From: Cydia pomonella
Lineage: Eukaryota > Arthropoda > Insecta > Lepidoptera > Tortricidae
Direction: 5' to 3'
DNA: 64,000 nucleotides
Assembly (NCBI RefSeq): GCF_033807575.1
Contig: NC_084710.1
Span: 23,193,857 to 23,257,856, forward strand
Shown: one piece after another, positions 1-9,654 of the stretch
Layout of the letters: each line of letters begins with the position of its first letter
Numbering within the stretch: the first letter of the stretch is position 1
Program-made: the position numbers and the translations under genes
Notes under the pieces: generated by a model
Seen by the model: only the letters and a program-made list of their open reading frames with translations
The model's database searches: none
Told to the model about the DNA's origin: nothing

Positions 1-335
1 GTTTGACCACGATCTCACCTGATGGTAAGTGATGATGCGGTCTACGGTAGAGCACGCTTAACTATGAGATACCTATTTATCCTAGCTTTGACGAGACCCA
101 GATTGTACTCATGCGGAAACACAGACTCGGGCAGGGTATTCCACTCCTTGGGAATGGGTATTCCACTCATAAGGAATGTTGAAGCAAAACGCTTCGTGTG
201 TATTTGTGATTCCACAAACCTACCATGAAGCGATGCCGGAGTGCCGATTGTCTGGTAGTCCGATGGTGAAATGGGGACGGAGGAATAAGGTTGTGTAGTT
301 TCAGACACTTTGAATGAACATAAAGACATTTTCAA
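1..335 (-). pseudogene. LINE reverse transcriptase, C-terminal relic
   Basis: The minus strand encodes the tail of a non-LTR retrotransposon ORF2. The readable part includes HTKRFASTFLM, then WNTLPESVFPHEYNLGL and KARINRYL, a block that recurs at the C terminus of jockey/R1-like insect LINE polymerases (known from the families; recalled, not searched). A stop follows KRALP, and the remaining bases to position 1 look like 3' trailing sequence of the same element. The first 35 or so residues of the open frame do not resemble the family, so the 5' end is truncated or shifted near 235-240. No catalytic domain remains, so it is a dead fragment. Clade assignment is tentative. Confidence 0.75.
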
Positions 336-2089
336 TGAACTGTTGAGCGGCGCTAGTCAGTGCCCCTGTCAACACAAAATGTTTAAGCTTGGGTTTTTCA
401 TTCGCATTAACATAACTTACCATAATATTAAAGGGGGTTTTAGGGTTTTAAAGTGGTAAGATAACCTATAGTACCTATACGAGTTTCGTATCAGCGTGTA
501 GAAATAAATGTTAAATGTTTACTATACATTAATTAGTAGGTAATTGATTAAATCTCACTGTTTGCCATGCCATGTGATTGAACTAATTATTTTTTTATAA
601 CAAGCGATCAAAATGTTATACTTCGTCAAAAGAGCAAAGCGAATGATATATAAACTTTAAGCGAAATAAGCAAGAAATTAGTGATTGTAAGTTATACAAC
701 ATTGATACCAATACCATCATTTTATTGGTATCAATACGGACACACCCCATCCCTAGCCGTTATCGCTTCCTCGCAGAGTTTGTCCACCTTGGCCGTTTGC
801 TTCACACCGACGTTACTTCGCGTTTACTGCCTCTTCATTCACAACCAACTTCGTCTAAGACTAGTTTACTTTGATCTCTGAGGACGTAATCTTTCTACAA
901 AGCTAAAGATCTTATTATCTGGTTATAATGTTTTGCGAATGGACTGCCCTAGTGCCGAAGCCGTATTTAAGCTTTATTTCTTACGCTACGTGAAAATGTA
1001 AGAAGTTTTAGTTCATTTTGTTTAATAATTAAAAAAAAAAAAAAAATTATTTCCATTTAACGCTGCAGCCACAGGATATTCCTTTTACAGTAAAGGTTTA
1101 AAATCTTAATGTTAAAGCCTAAGATTAACGATGGTCTCCACACTAGGTAAAGCCTGTATCGTGGTTACCGTGGTTACAAACATTTTTTTTGTTACAGTTT
1201 TTTTTACATGCATGTTTTTTTTTTAAGATTACTTTTTTTTAAGAATTTTTTTTTTAAGAATTCTTTGAATTTGTTTAAGATTACTCTTTAAGAGGCATGA
1301 TTTTACAGTTCCTTTCAAAGTTTACTAAGTATGGTATTTATTAGATGTATTCATAATACTTTAAAACAGTTGCATAATCTATATTTACTCATAAAATAGA
1401 AAAAATTATATATAAATCATCTCCCAGAGCCACAGGATGTATAAATCAGTAAATGCCGTTTGTAAAGATATAGATTTTTTATTTGCGAGAATACTTAATT
1501 CTAGAATACATTGGTGTAGTTTTGTAGTGAAAGTGTACAGTATCCAGTCGCACAAAACGACGTCCTAATCTTACAAAAATATTATCTACGAATTACAAAA
1601 CATTAAAATAAATTAAACATTATAACTTAGCCTATCGTTCTGTCGTTTATGTTACTCGTATAATATTCCTAACTCTGGTGTATGCGGCATGGACCCAGTG
1701 GGTCGTATGTTGATGATGACATTCTTAACTTTAACGATTCTTACACATAATTCACGAAACGGGACGTTGAATCGTGTATCTTAGAAACGTTGGAAGTAAT
1801 TTTAAAACTTAATTATACGCGATGAACTTCCATTTTCGTAAATAACGATGATGAAATTGTAGAAGTATTAGATCAAGTTCTATATAGAAAACTATTTACC
1901 AGCAAGCCAGGATATTCTAGCAAAATGTCCACGGTCATCGGCCACGATCATTACCGTATTTCAGCAGGCATCGCCCATGCGTCCCCCGTGCGTCAACTAC
2001 CTGCGTGACGCATGTTCCATCCGGAGGCAGCGTTATTCTGAACGTGATCACACGTCACACGTTGTAACTGAGATAACCGTCAGTCCGTC
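336..2089. other. AT-rich stretch without recognised genes
   Basis: I see no exon-like frame or intact element. It holds an A-run near 1029-1045 and T-rich tracts at 1182-1262. A short patch near 1134-1160 (GTCTCCACACTAGG...AGCCTGT) resembles one at 52,733-52,762, so it is probably an old repeat fragment. Confidence 0.5.
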
Positions 2090-2155
2090 ACGATGCAGGA
2101 GGTCTCTGGTTCAAATCCTGGTAAGGGCATTTATTTGTATTTATCATGGATATTT
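2090..2155 (+). mobile_element. tRNA-derived SINE fragment
   Basis: GGTTCAAATCCTGGTAAGGG (B box plus trailer) and the following ATCATGGATATTT match the internal part of the SINE family that is fuller at 28,226 and 51,457. The A-box half is diverged and the 3' part is missing; a LINE 3' end begins immediately downstream. Confidence 0.7.
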
Positions 2156-2158
2156 AAC

Positions 2159-2302
2159 ATCAACGAGGGGGGGCGGGGTTAGGGTCGGCAACACGCATGT
2201 AACTTCTCTGGAGTACGGCGCAGGCGTACATAGGCTGCGGAGACTGCTTACCATCAGGCGGGCCGTATGCTTGTTTGTCACCGACGTAGTATAAAAAAAA
2301 AA
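2159..2302 (+). mobile_element. LINE 3' end with poly(A) tail
   Basis: This copy begins with CAACGAGGGGGGG and ends in CGACGTAGTATAAAAAAAA. The same segment occurs at least ten times in this window on both strands, always ending in an A run, which marks a retrotransposed 3' terminus. One frame reads HRLRRLLTIRRAVCLF, the usual terminal peptide of the family (recalled). Severely 5'-truncated. Confidence 0.8.
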
Positions 2303-2349
2303 CATGATGCCTACGGCCGCTTTCTATAACCGCTCGCCGTTGAACTAGA

Positions 2350-2616
2350 ACCTAAATGGTCGCGCACTGTGCAGTTTAAGAGGAATTTCCTATTTTCCTC
2401 CCGCGGACGCTTCGACTGTGGATTGAGCTCCCTGGAGGTTTTCCCGAGGGGCTAGTAAAGTATGGGGTTCTTCGAAAAAGGAGTGTACAGGTTTTTAAGG
2501 GGTCGGCAACGCGCATGTGTTATCTCTGGTGTTGCAGGCGTCGAAGCTACGGTGACTGCTTACCATCAGGCGAGCCATATGCTTGCTTGCTACCAACGTG
2601 GTATAAGAAAAGAATT
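2350..2616 (+). pseudogene. LINE polymerase C-terminal relic, frameshifted
   Basis: Fragments of a LINE ORF2 C terminus can be followed across frames: SRTVQFKRNFL, then SLEVFPEG, LVKYG, and GFFEKGVYRFLRGRQRACV. The trailing TTACCATCAGGCGAGCCATA and GGTATAAGAAAAG resemble the CGACGTAGTATAAAA ends elsewhere, but from a diverged subfamily. At least one frameshift near 2455-2465 separates the pieces, so no protein can be made. It lies directly downstream of another LINE end in the same orientation. Confidence 0.65.
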
Positions 2617-2955
2617 GTTCCCGCGTTACGGATGTTTCCTATGTATATATATGTTACTGTGGGACTATAGATAATAAGATAGATATAATAGTTTCACAGT
2701 ACCAAAGTTCGTAAGAACAATTCTACTTCCAGAATAGGGCTTTCAATGTAGCCGGTAATGTATAGCGGCCGGTAATGTACGTTTTACGGCCCGCTTGACA
2801 ATTGCAGTGCAGCTACGCGCCCAATTAGTTGTTATAAGTGACGGATGGTATGATAGTTGTACAACGACAAAATACCTGCCCGTGTAGCCAACATGACAAT
2901 CGTTAAAGCTCTGTAGCGAACGAAACGAAACTGTCACTGTCGCATAGGGATTGCA

Positions 2956-3050
2956 ATCCGGTCCGGCGGATCCGGTAATCCGGCCGGATCCGGCACTTTT
3001 CAGGAGCTACCGGATCCGGTAAAAATCACCGGATCCGGACCGGATCCGGT
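2956..3050. repeat. Left subterminal CCGGATCCGG cluster of the hAT
   Basis: Multiple overlapping copies of the palindrome CCGGATCCGG and half-sites CCGGTAATCCGG lie within 110 bp of the left TIR. Such subterminal repeats bind transposase in hAT elements (known for the superfamily; binding here is inferred). Confidence 0.8.
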
Positions 3051-3299
3051 AAAATAAAGAAACGCCTAAATACAGCACGCGCTGTGCGTTTCAGATGAGG
3101 AAAAGGCGCTGGATGCGAGGTATGAAGTTGAACACAACAAAAAATTAATGAAAAAGTTTAAATTTAGTAAGATAAAAATATATTTATTATGACGATGACT
3201 GGGAACAGAAGAGGATTTCTTGTTGGTGGCACGATATGACGATTACATAAATACTGTAATAGAAGGAAAAATTTAAGAATGGAAATGCCATGGAAGGCA

Positions 3300-3373
3300 T
3301 TTGTAGTTGTTGAGGCAATGAATTGACATGTAAAATAACTATATTTTATCAATAAAGTTTTGATTGATTGATT
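3300..3373 (+). mobile_element. Probable LINE 3' tail inside the hAT
   Basis: AATAAAGTTTTGATTGATTG ends in a short TTGA tandem tail, the style of several insect LINE 3' ends. Only the tail is recognisable, so the family is unassigned. If real, it was either inserted into the hAT or captured by it. Confidence 0.45.
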
Positions 3374-3966
3374 GTAATTTATGCTAAAGAAAAGGTGAAT
3401 GTTGTGTCATAATGTTGGGATAGGAGATTAAAAGTAAACAAATGAGCAGGATTAAGTCTGCGGTACTCAATCGACTACAGTTGGGCTCATCAATATGTGT
3501 GAATGAATATATGATAATATTGATAATTTTTAGTTTTCTCCGATATATGTATATATATGATAAAATATAGATTCTTTTCTATTCAAATTTAAGAGAGAAT
3601 TTATTGTCTTTATAATTTCATCCAATCTTATGCAATTTCCTTCATCTCCTGATACATGCTACTTTACGTCTAGCCAATGCTTTATTTGATCTATGTAACT
3701 TTTCTTAGGGAGTCCCTTTCCGCGATGGTTTTCAATCCTATATTCTATTATTTTTCGCATGTGATCGTCGTATCGTGTTTTGTTCCCTATAATTTGACCA
3801 ATATACTTTTCTATAAATTAAAAAAAAGGACAATTTTTTTAAGTCATACAGTCTACTACTTTCTCGGACAAAAAATTAGAACAAGATAATACTCGCGCAT
3901 TTATACTAGAGCGCATTTAATATCATAATTGGTTAAAAGTAAAATATCTTCTTTTGTTACTAGAAT

Positions 3967-4289
3967 CAAAGAGAATTAAGAAGACCAAGAGTGCTCACTC
4001 CATACAACGGTTTTGTTACCAAAAATACTATTATTTTCGTAGTCTACATTTAGCGTCAAGTAGCGGAACTCTCAGTACTGCTACTCGACAATATCACGAC
4101 AAACAAAAAGTCTAATGCTCAACGATTTTCATCTAATATTATAACCAGAGTAAGCGTAGGAGTTGAAAATATAGTTCCGGTTACTCTGGTTATAATATTA
4201 GGTAGATGTCGACTACGAATATAATAAGCGTTTTGGTACCAAAACTGATGTATAGACTGAGCACTCTATGTACTTCTTATTTCTCTATG
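3967..4289. mobile_element. MITE nested inside the hAT, 7-bp duplication
   Basis: Left end CAAAGAGAATTAAG and right end CTTATTTCTCTATG are imperfect inverted repeats continuing inward (GAGTGCTCACTCCATACA against TGTATAGACTGAGCACTC). Direct repeats CTAGAAT flank it at 3960-3966 and 4290-4296. The centre holds a second inverted repeat, with CTAATATTATAACCAGAGTA at 4135-4154 facing its complement at 4182-4201. A relative lies at 8528-9051. Confidence 0.8.
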
Positions 4290-4631
4290 CTAGAATGGAT
4301 GTCAATACAAAGAATTCAATCAAAGAACAGTTACGAAAACTTGTCCTTTCAAGGAGCTCCACCCACATCCTATCATCAGGCTTTGGAAACTAATCAAATA
4401 TATAATTGTAAACGAAAATTTGAGCACTTGTGAATGGTTAAATATGATAAATTACCAATTTCAAATTTTGTTTTTAAAGTGATATTGATATTATGACACT
4501 TTTTACTACCAAGTTCTATTTCATTGTTAAGAAGTTATTGATTAACTTCAAATTATAGATTTAGGAATACGTATTACGCAAAAAATTAGAAAAATAAGTA
4601 ATTTAATTAACTTTAATATCCCTATACCAAA

Positions 4632-4708
4632 CCGGATTCGGTCCGGCCGGATCCGGCCGGATTATGGCCAAAATCCGGCCGGATCCGGCCGGATTGAAAA
4701 TCAATCCG
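4632..4708. repeat. Right subterminal CCGGATCCGG cluster of the hAT
   Basis: GGCCGGATCCGGCCGGAT occurs twice around TATGGCCAAAATC, mirroring the left subterminal cluster. GC content is far above the AT-rich interior of the element. Confidence 0.8.
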
Positions 4709-5039
4709 GTTTGCAATCCCTACTGTCGCACTAATATGGAAGAGTGATGGAGAGAGATGACTACGCTACGCTACGAAGCGTTAACGAGTGGCATGTTGGC
4801 TACGCGGGCTGCTACAGTTCGTTCGCGTTAAGAGGGAAGTTTAAAATGATAAAACGTTTTTCCACTTCGAAATATATTCCATTCTCCATGATTTTTTAGT
4901 ATGATATTAGTTGTATTGTATGGCTTATTACCATTAAGTCTTACAAATAATTACACAATTACTTACATTAAGTAACTAAGTCATACCCGCTCCTTGTCGC
5001 TTCCGGTGCAAAAGTGCCCATAATGCTCACCTATGAATA

Positions 5040-5398
5040 ATGCCTAATGGTATTACCCCGCTGGATGGCTATGGACAGCCTCTGCACCAGAAACGATTCG
5101 GAGCGGCAGTCCTCTCCCTTTTGCCTAAGTCGACGGCATATCTCCCGCACAACTTTTTTCGCGTCAGCACCCTAACAGCCAGCCGTTCCCACCGCAAAAG
5201 GGACGAAAATATACCCCGAGCCCAATGGAGCATACTTTTGGCGCTTTACCGCCGCCTGGTACTCGGGCGCCGCTCCGGCCGCGCGTGCCGTGCGACTGAT
5301 ATGAGAGGCGGCGAAGGTGCTGACGCACGTAGCGTCCCAGACCAAGCACCGTCCTCTCTCCCACGGGACTAAAGTTAGACCATCAGGCCGCTTGCCAG
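5040..5398 (-). pseudogene. Retroelement C-terminal relic with RPDG/WD motif
   Basis: On the minus strand a near-continuous frame of about 119 codons is broken by one stop at 5172-5174. It reads GKRPDGLTLVPW, GRCLVWDATCVSTFAASHI, KRQKYAPLGSGYIFVPFAV, and, after the stop, GADAKKVVREICRRLR and QRLSIAIQRGN. From memory this block belongs to the C-terminal region of certain animal non-LTR retroelements; the RPDG...VWDATC spacing is reminiscent of a PD-(D/E)XK nuclease, which is inference. It is 5'-truncated at about 5399 and much richer in GC than its surroundings. A short relic of the same C-terminal end may be present at 30,707-30,766. Not functional. Confidence 0.65.
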
Positions 5399-5839
5399 TA
5401 TGATATTGACATAATGTAAAAGTAGGTTTATATGTTTTTCTTTTATTTTAAAATTTGTATAAGAAGATTTTTTTTGTAAAGCAAAATATATAAATCTAGA
5501 ATATATTATGATGAAGCGATTGACATCAAAATCAAAGTGATTTGTTAAGATTTAGTTAGTGGAGAACGTTTTCTCCCGCAATGGGATTTAATATAAAAAT
5601 ACCGTTATTTCGCTAGGATTGCAAAGCTATTTTTCCCATTTAAGAATGCAGTAAAATCATCATCATCCGCCGGTCTAGCGATGCTCGTAACCAATGAAAT
5701 CGTTCCTAATTAAAAATTCAAGTTAATAGTTACAGGAACTTCCTAATATATATTACGTAATATCTAGATAAAACAAAGTATTCTGTTTCACTTGATTGTT
5801 TTTAAATGCTTTTCACTGCACCCACCTTGACATTTTTTG
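5399..5839. other. No recognised feature
   Basis: AT-rich sequence with no convincing frame, inverted repeat or known repeat family. Confidence 0.5.
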
Positions 5840-5940
5840 CTTGGTCCTATGGTTAACTGGTAGAGAATGTCATGAGGCATTAAGACCGCCATTTATCTTT
5901 ATTGATGCGCCATAAAGTTTAAAATAAATAAATACACATA
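5840..5940 (+). mobile_element. LINE 3' tail
   Basis: GGTAGAGAATGTCATGAGGC, then AAGACCGCCATTTAT and a CCATAAAGTTTAAAATAAAT tail. Matching tails lie at 52,028-52,140 (minus) and 61,155-61,262 (plus). The element is 5'-truncated so that only 3' untranslated sequence remains. Confidence 0.65.
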
Positions 5941-6159
5941 CACAAACATATGCTACAAATTTCAACTATATGCATTGACATAATTTTTTGAACTGGCACT
6001 GAAAAGTTAGTGACCATGTATCACCCAGGTGAGGTAAGTAATGCTCGAAACCTGCTGATTTACGATAATGCGGTGTCGACCACCACTCGTGCGCGTTTGC
6101 TGCAATTTATGCAGTTTCGGTCACTATATTAGTACAGGTGTATCAACATACAGCCAACT

Positions 6160-6660
6160 ATTTATTTAATTTATTTATTTATTTATTGCATATTAATCAT
6201 GTGGTACATAACAGGTATTACATTAGGGCAAGTTCACACATGAACCCTGTTAGGGCACAGCAAGTATATCTTAAACTACACTAAAACTAGGAGGTGCATG
6301 CACATAAGTACATAAAATAAAATACTTATGTTCAAGGCATAAAATTAAAAGATAAAATTTGATATTTTATTATTATTTTAATTTAATAGTTGCCATTAAT
6401 TTATTTATATTTATTTATCTTGTAAATACTCTCCCACAGAAACATTAATAAATTAGTATTATTTATATTAAATTCAAATTATCATTATTTAATATTAAAA
6501 ACATATTTAATATAATTTATTATTATTATACATAATTTTATTTGGGCAAAGATTCATCATTCAGGTACTCGTCTATGGAATAATAACATTTTTTGAGGAG
6601 CAAATTTTTTAGTTCCATTTTGAACACGTTGTCTTCCATTTCGTTTATAATTTTTTCGGG
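6160..6660 (-). pseudogene. LINE ORF2 C terminus and 3'UTR
   Basis: The minus strand encodes PEKIINEMEDNVFKMELK, LLLKKCYYSIDEYLN and a stop at 6538-6540. This resembles the terminal peptide of another LINE at 28,009-28,200 (NKLPKTIRDEEKN, LLDSCFYSVQELL). Downstream is a 3'UTR with GCCCTAACAGGGTTCAT, also matched near 28,650, and a tail of TATTTATTT repeats at 6168-6188. The coding part is interrupted at 6661 by a MITE and resumes for a few codons at 6902 (ANKL). AT-rich sequence at 6300-6530 probably is a decayed part of the UTR. Confidence 0.7.
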
Positions 6661-6901
6661 TACCGTAAAACCCCCCAACTATAGTCCAAAGCTCCCAGCT
6701 ATGGTCCACAAATAAACTCAATTTTTCTCATTCAGGTGTGTATTTCACTATATTTTTGTAGTTCTAAGGCAAAGTATGTTTATAAATGGAAGGTAAAACT
6801 AGGAGTAAACCACAAGGAACATTGGTATAGATACTTAATTTCCTTTCGAACTTGTGGACCATAGTTGCAGTATTGGACTATAGTTGTGTAGTTTTACGGT
6901 A
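6661..6901. mobile_element. TA-flanked MITE inserted in a LINE codon
   Basis: Inverted ends TACCGTAAAAC...AACTATAGTCCAA at left and the complement TTGGACTATAGTTGTG...GTTTTACGGTA at right give TIRs of about 50 bp. A TA dinucleotide flanks CCGT...ACGG on each side, as in Tc1/mariner-type insertions. Deleting the element plus one TA restores the LINE reading ANKLPEKIINE on the minus strand. Confidence 0.85.
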
Positions 6902-6989
6902 GTTTGTTTGCTATAAGAATGCATGCAAACTATCCGAGCTAGAGAGAATAACACAAAATACTCATGATAAACTCACATGACAGCAATAA

Positions 6990-7661
6990 GAAAAAACCGG
7001 CCAAGAGCATGTCGGGCCACGCTCAGTGTAGGGTTCCAAAGTTACTCTTCCGCCACAATAAGCTAAACTGGAGCTTTAAGTATAGTAAATTGTTAACCAA
7101 GGGATGAAACGGTACCTTTCACCCGAGTTAAACAAATAGGCAAATTTGCATAATCAGTACCTAATTAAAGTAAGTCTTTTTACTATGAAGGGAAAACTTT
7201 TTGCGATAACTAAAAAACAGCTAAACTGATCATGTCCGCTATAGTTTTCATTTAATGTCTTTCTTAAGGTCTGCTTCTACGATTTTTTTCATATTTTTTA
7301 GACCTATGGTTCAAAAGTTAGAGGGGGGGGGGGGCACATTTTTTTTTCTTTCGGAGCGATTATCTCCGAATATATTCACTTTATCAAAAAATGTTTGTTA
7401 AAGACCCCACACTCTAGGGTTGAAGCGAAAAAAAAAATTCACCCCCACTTTACGTGTAGGGGAGGTACCCTAAAAAAAATTAAATTTTTAGATTTTATTG
7501 TACGACTTTGTCGGCTTTATTGATTTATATATCCATGCCAAATTTCAGCTTTCTAGCACTAACGACCACGGAGCAAAGCCTCGGACAGACAGACAGACAG
7601 ACAGACAGACGGACATGGCGAAACTATAAGGGTTACTAGTTGACTACGGAACCCTAAAAAA
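6990..7661 (+). mobile_element. AGGGTTCC...GGAACCCTAAAAA interspersed element
   Basis: Starts with CGGCCAAGAGCATGTCGGGC and ends with TGACTACGGAACCCTAAAAA; near the 3' end is a CAGA microsatellite (7588-7610). A close copy occupies 19,768-20,412, and other subfamilies lie at 11,750, 24,504, 29,518, 59,355 and 61,645. I recall lepidopteran Helitron-like Lep1/MINE repeats with a GTCY-type microsatellite as a possible match; the classification was not checked. The poly-G run at 7321-7334 is internal to it. Confidence 0.75.
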
Positions 7662-7943
7662 GGAAAACGTCATAAATGTTACATTTTATACTAAGCAAAT
7701 TATACGGTATTATCTTATCTAATGATTTTCGGGGGGCCCTTGTGGATACACCTTCACCCATAGGGATCTTTTGTGTAATTAGAAGGAAAGATCCGTCAAC
7801 TACTGAAGATCTTTTCCGACCATCTCCATATGTCAGATAATGAAGCTCATGGGTAGCATTTTGAATTCCTTTAGTTCCAGATAGCTTGCTCCAAAGTCCT
7901 TCATTCTTTGTCTAGCGAGGGCGTGAAATTATACGGTATCAGT
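7662..7943. other. Unassigned sequence
   Basis: The minus strand gives RMKDFGASYLELKEF in a short frame near 7870-7920, which hints at a mobile-element relic, but I cannot place the family. Otherwise featureless. Confidence 0.3.
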
Positions 7944-8262
7944 ATTTTTTTTATACTACGTCGGTGGCAAACAAGCATACGGCCCGCCTGATGGTAAGCA
8001 GTCTCCTTATGTACGCCTGAAACTCCAGAGGAGTTACATGCGCGTTGCCGACCCTTCCCCCCCCCTCGTTGAGCTCTGGCAACCTTACTTGCCGGCAGGA
8101 ACAGAACACTCAGTAGGGTCTAGTGTTATTTGGCTGCGGTTTTCTGTAAGGTGGAGGTACTTCCCCAGTTGGGCTCTGCTCTAGATCTGGAATGACATCC
8201 GCTGGCTGTGCCCTACCACACAAAGGGAGATGACATTCAAAATGCCCATACCTCTCTTAAAA
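7944..8262 (-). mobile_element. LINE 3' end with poly(A), longer copy
   Basis: Reverse-complement copy of the CGACGTAGTATAAAA family: the T-run at 7944-7952 is its tail, followed by ACTACGTCGGTGGCAAACAA and, further in, TTCCCCAGTTGGGCTCTGCT. It retains about 310 bp of the 3' region and is truncated near CCCATACCTCTCTT. Confidence 0.8.
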
Positions 8263-8474
8263 TCAGTATGATTCACGACAGTTTAACTTCTTATACTTCT
8301 AACAATGGCTTGTTTTCTAAATTAGCTTTTAATTTATCATTTAATCTCGTGTCCATTATTATAAACTAGTCAGCTATAGCTACTGAAGTCATGAATAGAG
8401 ATAATTGTTTCGAATATTCCATGATGTTTTGTTTTATTGGGTCTTTTTTGTCATTTTTCTAAATTTGTCCTTAA

Positions 8475-8519
8475 GTTTACATTCCATTGCTGGGCACAGG
8501 CTTCCCCTCATTTTGTGTG
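8475..8519 (+). mobile_element. Fragment of a CTGGGCACAGGC repeat
   Basis: CCATTGCTGGGCACAGGC matches the repeat at 58,617. It is cut on the right by the MITE that begins at 8528. Confidence 0.5.
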
Positions 8520-8527
8520 GGTATAAG

Positions 8528-9051
8528 CATAGAGAAATATATAAGCATTGAGTGCTAACTCCATACATCATTTTGCTTACTGAAACGCTTATTATTTTCG
8601 TAATCGCCATCTAGCGTCAAGTAGAGGATTTATCAGTACTGTATAAGAAAACTGATGTATGGAGTGAGCCTAGATGATAGAGTGAGATATTTCTCTATGG
8701 TCTTCTTCTTCCTCGCGTTGTCCCGGCATTTTGCCTGGGCTCATGGAAGCCTGGGGTCCGCTTGACGACTAATCCCAAGATTTGGCGTAGGCACTAGTTT
8801 TTACGAAAGCGACTGCCATCTGACCTTCCAACCCAGAGGGTAAACTAGGCCCTGTTGGGATTAGTCCGGTTTCCTCACGATGTTTTCCTTCACCGAAAAG
8901 CGACTGGTATCAAATGATATTTCGTACATAAGTTCTGAAAAACTAAATTGGTACGAGCCGGGGTTTGAACCCGCGACCTCCGGATTGCAAGTCGCACGCT
9001 CTTACCGCTAGACCACCAGCTCTTTTATTATTTCTCAGATATTTCTCTATG
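8528..9051. mobile_element. hAT-like MITE interrupted by a SINE
   Basis: Inverted termini CATAGAGAAATAT and ATATTTCTCTATG, with GTATAAG duplicated outside them (8521-8527 and 9052-9058). Without the SINE and one copy of its duplication the element is about 170 bp. Its interior (GAGTGCTAACTCCATACATC, TCGCCATCTAGCGTCAAGTA) matches the MITE at 3967-4289. Confidence 0.85.
8701..9036 (-). mobile_element. Full-length tRNA-derived SINE with 16-bp TSD
   Basis: Read on the minus strand, a tRNA-like head (GAGCTGGTGGTCTAGCGGTA with A box; GCGGGTTCAAACCCCGGCTC with B box) precedes a body containing CGGTGAAGGAAAACATCGTG and a tail GACAACGCGAGGAAGAAGAA. Perfect 16-bp direct repeats AGATATTTCTCTATGG flank it (8685-8700 and 9037-9052). 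The body is shared with the repeat at 58,617-58,772. A 5'-truncated relative is at 14,289-14,385. RNA polymerase III promoter boxes appear intact; mobilisation would need a partner LINE. Confidence 0.9.
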
Positions 9052-9261
9052 GTATAAGTGAGTGAGCACCATGGTTCGCTTAAAGACTTTTCATCCACAT
9101 TTGAGTTGCTTTGCAGATGTTTGATAATTTCTATACTAAGTTTTACTTCACTAAAGCTAATAAATAAGATCACAATGACCTGGGACTTTTACACAATGAC
9201 AGTCGGGACTGAAAACCTCCAGGTACTCAGGTACGCTTCTTAAACTAAACAAAATATTTAC

Positions 9262-9639
9262 TTACTTACTGCTGTGGCGCAGCGACCCGAAGTGGATCTT
9301 GGCCTCCGACACCAAAGACCGCCATGCTTCTCTGTCCAAAGCCGTTTCTGTCCAATCGACGGCGCCGAGTTCGCCTAAGGTCTTTTTGCACTTCATCTCT
9401 CCAGCGGTACCTAGGGCGTCCAGACGGTCTTCGGCCATTTGGAACTCCAGAGTACGCCCTCCAGACTGCACGATCCTCACCCATCCGGACTACGTGCCCG
9501 AGCCATCGGAGTCTGGCGGCTTTCGTTTCTCCAATGATGTTCGGCTCGGACAACAGATCTTTCATCTCCTGGTTCCTGCGGAGTCTCCAGGTTCCATCCT
9601 CTCCACGTGTGGGTCCTAGGATTTTTTAGGAAAAAAAAA
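9262..9639 (-). pseudogene. RTE-like LINE, 5'-truncated insertion with TSD
   Basis: The minus strand encodes the end of a LINE ORF2: MKDLLSEPNIIGETKAARLR, WLGHVVRMGEDRAVWRAYSG, then GRRPSGRPRYRWRDEVQKDL, a block characteristic of RTE-type polymerase C termini. A frameshift around 9370-9400 moves the tail to another frame, VDWTETALDREAWRSLV...IHFGSLRHSSK, ending at the stop next to a short AGTA tandem tail. Perfect 15-bp direct repeats AAACAAAATATTTAC border it (9247-9261 and 9640-9654), so the whole insertion is about 378 bp. Only the C-terminal end arrived, which is the usual outcome of incomplete target-primed reverse transcription. Confidence 0.88.
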
Positions 9640-9654
9640 AAACAAAATATTTAC

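Larger units (their letters stand above)
2945..4722. mobile_element. Non-autonomous hAT-type transposon, 1.78 kb
   Basis: The termini are inverted: TAGGGATTGCAATCCGG at the left, and CCGGTTTGCAATCCCTA at the right. Both sides carry the perfect 8-bp direct repeat CTGTCGCA (2937-2944 and 4723-4730). An 8-bp target duplication with such short TIRs is the hAT superfamily hallmark. Both subterminal zones are packed with CCGGATCCGG palindromes, plausible transposase-binding sites (inference). No transposase frame is present, so mobility would depend on an enzyme encoded elsewhere. It contains a LINE-like tail near 3300-3373 and a MITE at 3967-4289. Confidence 0.9.
2877..4809. mobile_element. Palindromic MITE split by a hAT insertion
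   Basis: The two ends are near-inverted copies: GTAGCCAACATG with ATCGTTAA at 2884-2907, and TTAACGAGTGGCATGTTGGC plus TAC at 4782-4803. Removing 2945-4722 and one copy of the 8-bp duplication joins them into a palindromic element of about 147 bp. A diverged single arm of the same family is at 12,345-12,440. The MITE therefore predates the hAT element inside it. Confidence 0.75.

Noticed and set aside
8950..9022. tRNA-like sequence with clear A and B boxes
   Set aside because: It is the head of a SINE with target duplications; the anticodon stem does not pair properly, so it is not a tRNA gene.
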